From contig JADGPL010000002.1 in assembly GCA_017882455.1 (NCBI GenBank), positions 62,001-126,000 of the forward strand: 64,000 nt of DNA, given 5' to 3'. Within the stretch, counting starts at the first letter, position 1. Each line of letters opens with the position of its first letter. This stretch comes from Solirubrobacteraceae bacterium (GTDB lineage: Bacteria; Actinomycetota; Thermoleophilia; Solirubrobacterales; Solirubrobacteraceae). Under the pieces are notes generated by a model that made no database searches, was not told where the DNA came from, and saw only the letters and a program-made list of their open reading frames with translations. Shown here piece by piece: positions 52,578 to 60,143 of this stretch. The position numbers and the translations under genes were made by a program.

Positions 52578-53252
52578 ATGCCACGAACCGACTCGCCCAA
52601 GCCCACTCCCACAGCGCCACTCACCCCGAGACGCACCCAACAGGAACGCCGCGACGAGACTCGGGCGAAGCTCCTCGACGCGACGATCGAGAGCCTGGTC
52701 GAGGTCGGATACTCGGCGACTACGATACGGCTCGTCGCCGAACGCGCAGGTGTGTCATCTGGCGCGCAGAGCCACCATTTCCCCCGCCGGGTCGATCTCG
52801 TCAGTGCCGCGATCGAAGAGCTCGCGAAGCGGCGCATAGCCGAGTTCGGCGAACGTCTCACCATCCTCCCCACCGACGAGACGAAGCGCTCCGAAGTGCT
52901 GCTCGACCTTCTCTGGGCCGACTTCTCGAGCAGCCTGTTCACAGTCTTCGTAAAGGTCTGGGTCGCCGCCGCCGACGATCCCCAGCTCCACGAGCGCCTC
53001 GTTCCTGTCGAGCGCGAGCTCGCCCGCAGCATCGGAGAGGTTGTGCACGAGGCCGCGGGAGATCTCGTCGGCGCGCCCAGCTGGGAGCATCGACTGCGGG
53101 TGGTGCTCAACGCCATACGCGGGCTCGCTCTGACGGAGAGCTTTGAGCCACGCAATCGCCGCGGGCGAGATCCCTGGCCGGAGCTACGCGCGGCGCTGCT
53201 GGAGTTGCTTGGTGCGGCGGGCACGTCGCCCGGCGGGAGCCGCCGTCGCTGA
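52578..53252 (+). CDS. TetR/AcrR family regulator
   Basis: This 224-residue repressor has an N-terminal HTH (RAKLLDATIESLVEVGYSAT, then TIRLVAERAGVSSGAQSHHF) and an all-helical ligand domain. It is divergent from the thiolase gene at 51213-52406 and 46 bases after the inverted repeat at 52511-52532, its likely binding site. Local regulation of the thiolase, and of itself, is the simplest reading. The ligand is probably an acyl-CoA or steroid intermediate, by analogy only. Confidence 0.92.
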   Translation: MPRTDSPKPTPTAPLTPRRTQQERRDETRAKLLDATIESLVEVGYSATTIRLVAERAGVSSGAQSHHFPRRVDLVSAAIEELAKRRIAEFGERLTILPTDETKRSEVLLDLLWADFSSSLFTVFVKVWVAAADDPQLHERLVPVERELARSIGEVVHEAAGDLVGAPSWEHRLRVVLNAIRGLALTESFEPRNRRGRDPWPELRAALLELLGAAGTSPGGSRRR

Positions 53253-53271
53253 GCCTCGATGCCGCTGGCGT

Positions 53272-53559
53272 TCAACTCGCCAGTAGGCGTCGCAACAAGG
53301 ACCGCTTCTGCTGCGTCCCCGGCAGCTTGGCCGACGTGTCATCCGAGGCGGGATGCGATGGAGCTGCTGAGGTCCGCCGACGGGGACGGCCGTACTCCCC
53401 GTGATGCAACTGGTGGCAGGAATGGCAGAGAACGACCAGGTCGGTGACGAGCTCCGCGCCGCGGCGCTCATAGGTGCGGTGATGCACCTCAAGGCCGTCG
53501 GTGTGCGTCACGTCCAGCGAACAGGAGCTACCGGCGCGCAGCAGTCCCGCGACCCCTGC
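53272..53559 (-). pseudogene. HNH endonuclease remnant
   Basis: The frame carries a good HNH core, DGLEVHHRTYERRGAELVTD followed by LVVLCHSCHQLHHGEYG. What precedes it (AGSSCSLDVTH) has only one Cys where the family has a CxxC pair. Further upstream, the open frame runs into A/T-richer, non-coding-looking DNA with a short tandem (tgcaaac repeated near 53565). The C-terminus is a basic linker. I read it as a 5'-truncated or decayed HNH gene, probably a mobile-element trace. The 239 bases from 53560 to 53798 hold no gene I can support. Confidence 0.55.
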
Positions 53560-53798
53560 AAACTGCAAACTGCAAGCCTGAATAGTTCCCGCATTTTGCG
53601 AGTTTTTGCCTGCCCTTTGGTGCAAGCGCTCTTGACCGTGGAGGCTCGGCTTTTTACGGTCGCTGCCAAGGACCGTCGTCCGCTGCGGGGCTGCTCCAAA
53701 CGGGTTGTCTGCCGCTCTGCCTCGGGCGTTGGCTCGCACGCTTGATGCTGCCGACTGGGTCACCCAGTCGCGCTAAATACTTCTTTCCAGGGGGAAAA

Positions 53799-56312
53799 GT
53801 GCCTTCACATCGCCGTTACTTTCTGATTCGGCTGCTGCTTGCGTGCGCGGCCATCTGTATTTCGTGTGGATTGTTCGTGGGGCAGGCATCGGCCGCAGCC
53901 CCGCCGTGTGCCGATCTCGAGATCCAGAGCATCGTCGTCTCTCCCACCAATCCGGTACAGGGACAGCCCGCGAACATCGAAGTCGTCGTCTACAACGCCG
54001 GCACGTGCACAGCGGGCGGGTTCGTGACGCAGTTCAGAACGTCCGTCAGCTCTCCGACGGGCCCGTCCGAATCGATCCCCAGCCTCAATCCCGGTGAATC
54101 GCGGGCGTTGAACCTGCCGTTCGTGTTCACCGCCTCGGGCAACTACGAGGCCGTCGTCCAAGTCGACACCGGCAACGCGGTGTCTGAGACGAACGAGGCA
54201 AACAACCTCGAAATCCAGCCGATCACGGTGCTGCCACCGGGCATCAACCTCGTCCTTGAAAACTTCTCCGTCTCCCCGGTGGTGTCCAACCCCACGAACT
54301 CGGTCGTCCAGGGCCGGGCTGCGATCGCGAGCATCACGGTGACGAACACCGGCAACGTGCCGGCGGGCCCATTCGTGGTCCAGTGGACGCCCTACGTGCT
54401 CGCCAAACCGCTGACGAAGTCCGTGAGCGGCCTCGCTCCGGGCGCGTCGACGACGGTGACGATGGAATACACCTTCCCGTTCGCGACCACGGTCACCGGA
54501 ACCGCCACCGCGGACTCGACCAAACAGGTCAAAGAGACCGACGAGCTCGACAACTCCAAGACCTTGAAAACGGTGGTCGAGCCGCCGCTGCCCAACCTCA
54601 AGGTGGCGCCGGGGGGCGTCCACGTCCAGCCGGCGCCCGCGGGCGGCGTCTCGACGATGGAAGTCGAAATCGAAAACAACGGCAACAACCCAGCCGGCGA
54701 CTTCGTCGTCACGTGGAGCCCGGGGCCCTTCATCGCCGCGCAGTCCCAGCAGGTCAACGGGCTCGGGGAGGGCGCACGGACCACGGTCGCCTTCAGCAAC
54801 CTCTACGCCTTCGCGGGCAACTACGAAGGCACCGTCACGCTCGACAGCACCCACGTGATCCCAGAGGTCAACGAGAGCGACAACACCGCCCCCACCACAG
54901 AGGCAGTGCCCGCCGCGACGGTCGACCTCACGATCACCGAAATGAACATCCGCCCCGAAGAAGAACAGTGCTGCGGCAACGACAGGGAGTGCTGCGACCT
55001 CAGGGCCAACTATTCGGCCTCCACCGTGACGCAGGGCGTCCCCAACACCGTCACCGTCACCGTGGAGAACCTCGGCAACAGCCCATCCGGCAGCTTCGTC
55101 ACGAGCTGGAACCCGAGCTCGCTCGGGATCATCGTGCCGGGGAACCAGACGCTTACGCAGTCGACCGGCCCGCTCGGCCCGGGAGAATCACGCGAAATCA
55201 CGTTCTCCTTCACCTACCCGAAGCCAGGCAACTTCCGCAGCATCGGCTTCGCAGACGCCTTCAACAACGTGAAAGAGACGAACGAGGCAAACAACCAGAA
55301 GATCCTCAACGTCACAGTCGCGCCCGCCCACATCGCGCTGGACTTCGCGACCCCGATCACCTTCTCCCCCGCACAACCCGTCGTGGGCGAGAAAGCAACA
55401 GCCAGCTACACCGTCCGCAACGACGGGCCGATCGCCTCCGAAGCGTTCGCCGTCCAACTGACACCCCAGCAGGAAGGCTTCACACAGACCCAGTTCATCG
55501 CCGGACTCAACCCCGGCGAAGAACACACCTTCACGTTCCCGGTGACCTACACCAAAAAGGGCCAGTTCACCGCCACCGCCGCGATCGACCCCTTCAACCA
55601 AGTCGTCAAGACAAACACACCCGACGAAGAGACCGAAACAGTCACCGTCGTGCCGAAATCGGCGCATCTATCGCTCCAACTCAGTGCCGTGGAAGATCTG
55701 GCGAACCCCGGTGGCTGGCAGGAATGGCAGGTAATCGTGCTCGCCTACCAGCCAGGCGCCGGCTGCACCATCACCGCGACGATAAACGGGAAAAAATTCC
55801 CGCAGGAAATCAAGAACGTGACCTGCGCTGACACGGGAAATACCCTGCGCAAACCGTTCTTCAACCCGGGCAACAAGCGGACGACCAACGCAACGGTCGA
55901 CCTGTCGCTGGAAGAAAACACACCCTTGGTGGCAGCCACGCTCGCTGTGAACATTTGCCAAGGGACACCCGTCGTCGGGGGGTGCGGGCTCGCAGGCCTT
56001 GAGTTCGGGTTCCCCGGAGTGAGCACACTGATTGAGCCGCGGACGGAATACCTGCACCCCTCCAGTGGCGAAAAGATGGAGGAAGGCAAAGGCTGCGAAG
56101 AAGGAAAACTCAAGGAAGGCCACTGCTACAACGCCTTCTACAAAGTCTCGCTCCTGGGCCATGTGGGTGCGGCTGCCATCAAACAGGAACCCTCGCCGCA
56201 GGCGACGAGCGCCATCGCGCAGGCCTCTACAGAACTCGGGCAACTGAGCAGCTCCGCGCAAGCATCGGGCGGATCCAAAGTCAGCATCACCACCAGTACG
56301 GTCGGCCCCTAG
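53799..56312 (+). CDS. Exported protein with five CARDB repeats
   Basis: This 837-residue protein has start GTG 53799 with GGGGGA just before it. A signal peptide (FLIRLLLACAAICISCGLFV) is followed by five CARDB-type beta-sandwich repeats of about 110 residues. Each begins with a 'linked to the protein surface' strand such as CADLEIQSIVVSPTNPVQGQ and has an NNG/TG turn before the next strand. Repeat four contains a dense Cys cluster EEEQCCGNDRECCDLRA, near residue 390. The last 190 residues are a different, unrecognised domain with three more Cys pairs. CARDB proteins act as extracellular adhesion or binding scaffolds. Confidence 0.85.
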   Translation: MPSHRRYFLIRLLLACAAICISCGLFVGQASAAAPPCADLEIQSIVVSPTNPVQGQPANIEVVVYNAGTCTAGGFVTQFRTSVSSPTGPSESIPSLNPGESRALNLPFVFTASGNYEAVVQVDTGNAVSETNEANNLEIQPITVLPPGINLVLENFSVSPVVSNPTNSVVQGRAAIASITVTNTGNVPAGPFVVQWTPYVLAKPLTKSVSGLAPGASTTVTMEYTFPFATTVTGTATADSTKQVKETDELDNSKTLKTVVEPPLPNLKVAPGGVHVQPAPAGGVSTMEVEIENNGNNPAGDFVVTWSPGPFIAAQSQQVNGLGEGARTTVAFSNLYAFAGNYEGTVTLDSTHVIPEVNESDNTAPTTEAVPAATVDLTITEMNIRPEEEQCCGNDRECCDLRANYSASTVTQGVPNTVTVTVENLGNSPSGSFVTSWNPSSLGIIVPGNQTLTQSTGPLGPGESREITFSFTYPKPGNFRSIGFADAFNNVKETNEANNQKILNVTVAPAHIALDFATPITFSPAQPVVGEKATASYTVRNDGPIASEAFAVQLTPQQEGFTQTQFIAGLNPGEEHTFTFPVTYTKKGQFTATAAIDPFNQVVKTNTPDEETETVTVVPKSAHLSLQLSAVEDLANPGGWQEWQVIVLAYQPGAGCTITATINGKKFPQEIKNVTCADTGNTLRKPFFNPGNKRTTNATVDLSLEENTPLVAATLAVNICQGTPVVGGCGLAGLEFGFPGVSTLIEPRTEYLHPSSGEKMEEGKGCEEGKLKEGHCYNAFYKVSLLGHVGAAAIKQEPSPQATSAIAQASTELGQLSSSAQASGGSKVSITTSTVGP

Positions 56313-56322
56313 TGGGGATCCT

Positions 56323-56363
56323 CCCACCGACCCGAAGGCGCGACATGCCTCCGGGTCGGTGGG
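56323..56363 (+). terminator. Strong hairpin terminator after the CARDB gene
   Basis: cccaccgacccg (56323-56334) and cgggtcggtggg (56352-56363) pair perfectly over 12 bp with a 17-base loop. There is no T-run, which is usual for strong GC-rich actinobacterial terminators. It separates the CARDB gene from the DUF1254 gene, whose start is 29 bases later. Confidence 0.65.
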
Positions 56364-56391
56364 GCGATGTTGGGCGAGCGCCATAGGGACA

Positions 56392-57906
56392 ATGCGCCAG
56401 AGATTTCGCCGGCATCTCCGAGCAGGCTCCGTCGCACTCGCTCTGATTGCCGTGATAGCTGCCATCGGCGCGCCTGGGGCGCACGCCGAAGAATTCGAAC
56501 AGGAACGCCAGCGGGCGTTGGCACTCGGCCTGCAGGCCTATGAGTACGGGCAGCCGCTGCTCGACACCGAACGTATCTACAGGACCGCCACGAGCGTCAC
56601 AGTCCCCGACCACCTTGGAGACGCGCCGGTCAACCAGTTCTCGCACTTCCTCGAACTGGTGACCGAACGGCACGGGGTCGTCGCCCCCAACGTCGACACG
56701 CTCTACTCGACCGCCTGGCTGGACCTGACAGCCCAGCCGATCGTCCTGCACGTACCCGAAAGCGGCCGGTTCAACGTCGTGGAGCTGCTGTCCCCCTACA
56801 CCGAGGACTTCAGCAACATCGGCAGTGGCGCCTCGGGCCTGCTGCCACCGGGCGACTATGTGATCGCCGGCCCCACCCAGCTCGTCGGCCGGGAAACCAG
56901 CTCGGGGATGAAGGTCATCCATTCGCCCTATGCGCGCGTGTGGATCACCGCCCGCACGCTCGCGATGAGCCGTGAAGATCTCGCGAGCGCGCTCGCCGTG
57001 CAGGAATCGACCAAGCTCGTGCCCCTGAACAGATGGAGCTCGGAAGGGCTCGGGTACAAGCCGCCCCCGCCGGCGACGCTCATCACCTCGCCCTGGCCGT
57101 ACACGATCCCGGGTGCCGCCGGGGTCTTCCCACTCCTCTACTGGGCAGCGCTCGGCCGAGCGCTCAAGCAGTTTCCCCCACCGGCCGCCGACAAGCCGCT
57201 GCTCGAACAGCTAGCAACGATCGACATCGGACCCGGGCTGAGCCCGACGACCGCGAACATCAGCGAAGGCACCCTCGTCGGGCTCATCGAAGCCGTGAGC
57301 CTCGGCCCGGACCAGGTCACAGGGGATGTCGAAGCCCAGCTCAAAGCGGGCTTCGCTGCCCACAACGGATGGCTGGTCGGCGACCTCGGCAACTACTCCA
57401 CGAACTACGGGTTGCGCGCCGTCACGGACCGGCTCGGCGTCGGCGCGCTCACCCCCAACGTCTCTGTCTACATGGCCGCGCTCACCGATCGGACGGGCGC
57501 GGAACTCAATGGCGGCGTGACCCGCTTCCTCGCACACTTCCCCGCCGGCGACTTCCCCGTCCCCGTACAGGGCGCCTGGTCGATCACGATGTACAAGTCG
57601 AACGGCCGCTTCGTGGAGAACACCCTCAACCGCTTCGCGCTCGGCGACCGCTCCAACCTTCACTTCAACCCCGACGGCTCACTCGACCTCTATCTCCAGA
57701 CCACCCAGCCGAGCAGCGAAACGCAGCGCGAAAACTGGCTGCCGGCTCCGATCGGCGGCTTCCAACTGGTGATGCGCCTCTACGGACTCAGCGAAAAAGC
57801 CATTCCAAGCATCCTCCAAGGCGGGGAAGGACCGTGGCAGCCGCCGACCGTGCAACGGTGCCTGCTGAGCGGCAAGACGGCCGCGGGCTGGGCCTGCGCC
57901 CGGTAG
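56392..57906 (+). CDS. Exported DUF1254/DUF1214 protein
   Basis: This 504-residue protein starts at ATG 56392 and has a signal peptide ending near GAHA (residues 10-33). DUF1254 follows (EYGQPLLDTERIYRTATSVT, APNVDTLYSTAWLDLTAQPI) and then DUF1214 (VQGAWSITMYKSNGRFVENT, FNPDGSLDLYLQTTQPSSET, ENWLPAPIGGFQLVMRLYG). The pair of domains is common in exported proteins of unknown activity. A two-Cys tail (RCLLSGKTAAGWACAR) could form a disulfide. It follows a hairpin terminator, so it probably has its own promoter. Confidence 0.9.
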   Translation: MRQRFRRHLRAGSVALALIAVIAAIGAPGAHAEEFEQERQRALALGLQAYEYGQPLLDTERIYRTATSVTVPDHLGDAPVNQFSHFLELVTERHGVVAPNVDTLYSTAWLDLTAQPIVLHVPESGRFNVVELLSPYTEDFSNIGSGASGLLPPGDYVIAGPTQLVGRETSSGMKVIHSPYARVWITARTLAMSREDLASALAVQESTKLVPLNRWSSEGLGYKPPPPATLITSPWPYTIPGAAGVFPLLYWAALGRALKQFPPPAADKPLLEQLATIDIGPGLSPTTANISEGTLVGLIEAVSLGPDQVTGDVEAQLKAGFAAHNGWLVGDLGNYSTNYGLRAVTDRLGVGALTPNVSVYMAALTDRTGAELNGGVTRFLAHFPAGDFPVPVQGAWSITMYKSNGRFVENTLNRFALGDRSNLHFNPDGSLDLYLQTTQPSSETQRENWLPAPIGGFQLVMRLYGLSEKAIPSILQGGEGPWQPPTVQRCLLSGKTAAGWACAR

Positions 57907-57936
57907 AGGACGCCACCCTCCGCCCGCGCCGCGGAA

Positions 57937-58305
57937 TCAGACTTTTTTCAGCGGGTGTGCGGTGAGGACTTCGACTCGTGAGCAGACATCCTTGATCTTC
58001 TTGAACGTCAAGGACGTCCCCGAGATCTTGAATTCGTAGATGCCGGCCGACGCGCAGCTTCCCGGGCCGTGCAGCGTGATCCTCGAGCCCGAGATCACGT
58101 AGGTTCCGTGGCCGATGAGCCCGTAGGGAGCATGCAGCACGAAGCGACCCGGACTGAAAACGATGTGGTAGGTGCCGTCCAGGCTCCCAGCTGTCTTCAC
58201 AGTGGTCACATACGTGCCCGACAACGTTCCCGAGGCTGCGGCGAGCGCCGCTGGAGTTGTTGCGAGGATGAGTGCTATCGCCGCGGCGCGGCGGACGTGT
58301 TTCAT
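57937..58305 (-). CDS. Small exported beta-rich protein
   Basis: This 122-residue protein (start ATG 58305) has a signal peptide (KHVRRAAAIALILATTPAAL) and a roughly 100-residue beta-rich domain: GTLSGTYVTTVKTAG, YHIVFSPGRFVLHAPYGLIG, TYVISGSRITLHGPGSCASA, FKISGTSLTFKKIKDVC. This looks like a small lipocalin-like or calycin barrel, with two Cys that could pair. Its ATG overlaps the stop of the carboxyltransferase gene (ATGA), so the two are co-translated although one is exported and the other cytosolic. Confidence 0.7.
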   Translation of the reverse strand: MKHVRRAAAIALILATTPAALAAASGTLSGTYVTTVKTAGSLDGTYHIVFSPGRFVLHAPYGLIGHGTYVISGSRITLHGPGSCASAGIYEFKISGTSLTFKKIKDVCSRVEVLTAHPLKKV

Positions 58306-59840
58306 GGCTGGACTCCCTCCGGGGTGATGATTGGACGATAGCTTCTCGTCAGTCCGTCCGCTCGCCACGGAGCCTGCCGGGTGGCTGCGAAGACGTCCTG
58401 CTCGGCATCCTCGGCCCCGACTCCCGCCTCTGCCCGCTCGACGCCGGGAGCGGCTCCACAGCCAAGTCGCAGCGCATGCACCACGCGCTCTCGTGTTTCG
58501 GCCGGTTCGATCACGGCATCGATCGCGCCGGAGCCGAGCGCGGCGTCGGGAGAGAGGCTCTCCTCTGCGTAGCTTCGAGCGAGCCGTTCGCGAAGATGCG
58601 TGCTCCGCATACCCAGCAGCCGCCTGCCGTGGATGATCTCGACGGCGGCATGCGGGCTCATGATGCCGATCTCGGCGCGCGGCCACGAGAATGACGCGTC
58701 GGCGCCGAGGTCCTTGGAGTTCATGGTGATGAAAGCGCCGCCGAACGCCTTGCGTAGGACCACCGTGACCCGCGGCGAGCGCGCGGCGGCGAACGCCCGT
58801 AGCAGCCCGGCCCCGTGGCTGATCACCCCGGCCGCCTCCTGCCGGCTCCCGGGCATGAAGCCCGGCGTGTCAACCAGGACGAGCATAGGAATGCGAAAGG
58901 CGTCGCAGGTGCATATGAACTTTCTCCCCTTCTGGGACGCCTCGACGTCGATGATCCCGCCGCGATGCCGAGGTTGGTTCGCGATCACGGCGACGGAATG
59001 TCCCTCCAGACGTGCGAAGCCGACAACCATGTTGCGCGCCCAGTGCTCTGAAACCTCCCGGAAACGACCTGCGTCGACCAACCGTCCGATCAGCTCCCGA
59101 ACGTCGTAGTAGTTGCGGCTGCTCGGCGGTAGGACGCCAGCCGGATCGCCCTCGGTGGGCGCCTCCGGTGGCGCGACCGGCGCGGACATCGACGTGTTCT
59201 GAGGCAGATAGCCGAGCAGCTCGCGCAACAGCCGCATCGCGTCGCGGTCGTCCGTGGCGACGAAGTCGCAGACGCCGTTGCGGGCATGCACCCGCGTGCC
59301 GCCAAGAGCAGATGCCGTCACCTCCTCGCCGAGCGCGCGCTTGACGATCCGCGGGCCGGTCAGGAACATCGACGCCTTCTCGGTCATGACCACGAAGTCG
59401 GTGAGCGCCGGCGAGTAGCAGCCGCCGCCGGCCGAGACGCCGGTGATCACCGAGATCTGGGGCGCGCGGCCCGACAGCGCCACGTTCTCGTAGAAGATTC
59501 GTCCGAAGCCTCCCAGTGCAGCGGCGCCCTCCTGGAGGCGCGCCCCAGCCGACTCGAGGAAGCCGACGAGGGGAACCCGCGCCTGACGGCTGTGCCGGAG
59601 GGCGCGCACGATCACCTCGGCCTCGGCGACGCCCACCGAGCCTGCGGCGACGGAGGAGTCCTGGGCGTAGCAGACGATGGTCCGTCCCCCGACCCGGCCC
59701 CACGCTGCGTGAACACCGACCTCGGGACCGGCGGACAGCGAAGCCGGCTCGAGCGGATGCAGGCTCCGCGGGTCACACAGCAACTCGAGCCGCTCTCGCG
59801 GTGACGGACGGTCCACTTGCAAAGACGACGACAAAAGCAA
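58302..59840 (-). CDS. Acyl-CoA carboxylase carboxyltransferase (beta) subunit
   Basis: This crotonase-fold carboxyltransferase is 512 residues from TTG 59840 or 504 from GTG 59816. It moves CO2 from biotin to acetyl- or propionyl-CoA to make malonyl- or methylmalonyl-CoA. Motifs are VGFLESAGARLQEGAAAL, ISVITGVSAGGGCYSPALTD, LVDTPGFMPGSRQEAAGVI and VVLRKAFGGAFITMNSKDL. The first and third are the oxyanion-forming segments of the two halves. The last 50 residues are an unusual Ala/Gly/Glu extension. No biotin carboxylase or biotin carrier gene is beside it. It diverges from the large synthase and could supply its extender units. Confidence 0.9.
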   Translation of the reverse strand: MLLSSSLQVDRPSPRERLELLCDPRSLHPLEPASLSAGPEVGVHAAWGRVGGRTIVCYAQDSSVAAGSVGVAEAEVIVRALRHSRQARVPLVGFLESAGARLQEGAAALGGFGRIFYENVALSGRAPQISVITGVSAGGGCYSPALTDFVVMTEKASMFLTGPRIVKRALGEEVTASALGGTRVHARNGVCDFVATDDRDAMRLLRELLGYLPQNTSMSAPVAPPEAPTEGDPAGVLPPSSRNYYDVRELIGRLVDAGRFREVSEHWARNMVVGFARLEGHSVAVIANQPRHRGGIIDVEASQKGRKFICTCDAFRIPMLVLVDTPGFMPGSRQEAAGVISHGAGLLRAFAAARSPRVTVVLRKAFGGAFITMNSKDLGADASFSWPRAEIGIMSPHAAVEIIHGRRLLGMRSTHLRERLARSYAEESLSPDAALGSGAIDAVIEPAETRERVVHALRLGCGAAPGVERAEAGVGAEDAEQDVFAATRQAPWRADGLTRSYRPIITPEGVQP

Positions 59841-60143
59841 GAGCGCCCCCGAGACGCAGAGAAGTGGCGGACATTGCTGCCCTGGCTCGAGGTGCCTGGT
59901 CCGTGGCGAAGGCCGCGCCCGGCGTCCTGATCCGAGGTAGCCAGGCTCAGGTTAGGGTCGCTCCCGACGTACGGTCAATGCGATTTGCACCTTTGGGCAA
60001 CATTCAGTTAGCTTGCTTGACCGACCTCTCTGCGTGGGCCAAAGTCCGCCGCAAAGTCCGCAATCGCGGATCTATGTTGAGCGCAAAATCCGAAGTTGAT
60101 GCCTCTCCAGGTGACGGAGAGGTCAAATCGGGGGGACGTCGGC
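59841..60143. promoter_or_regulatory. Divergent control region of the carboxyltransferase and the synthase
   Basis: These 303 bases are more A/T-rich than their surroundings and hold no gene. caaagtccgc occurs at 60040-60049 and 60052-60061, 12 bases apart, and a diverged copy caaaatccga at 60084-60093, suggesting sites for an activator. An inverted repeat cctctcc-N7-ggagagg covers 60102-60122. GGGGGGA at 60130-60136 is a likely ribosome site for TTG 60144. I do not see a convincing sigma-70-type -35/-10 pair. Confidence 0.5.

Noticed and set aside
54383-55831. A 482-codon frame inside the CARDB gene in another phase
   Set aside because: The CARDB frame has a signal peptide and five repeats. 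The alternative is an Arg/Gln-rich out-of-phase reading.
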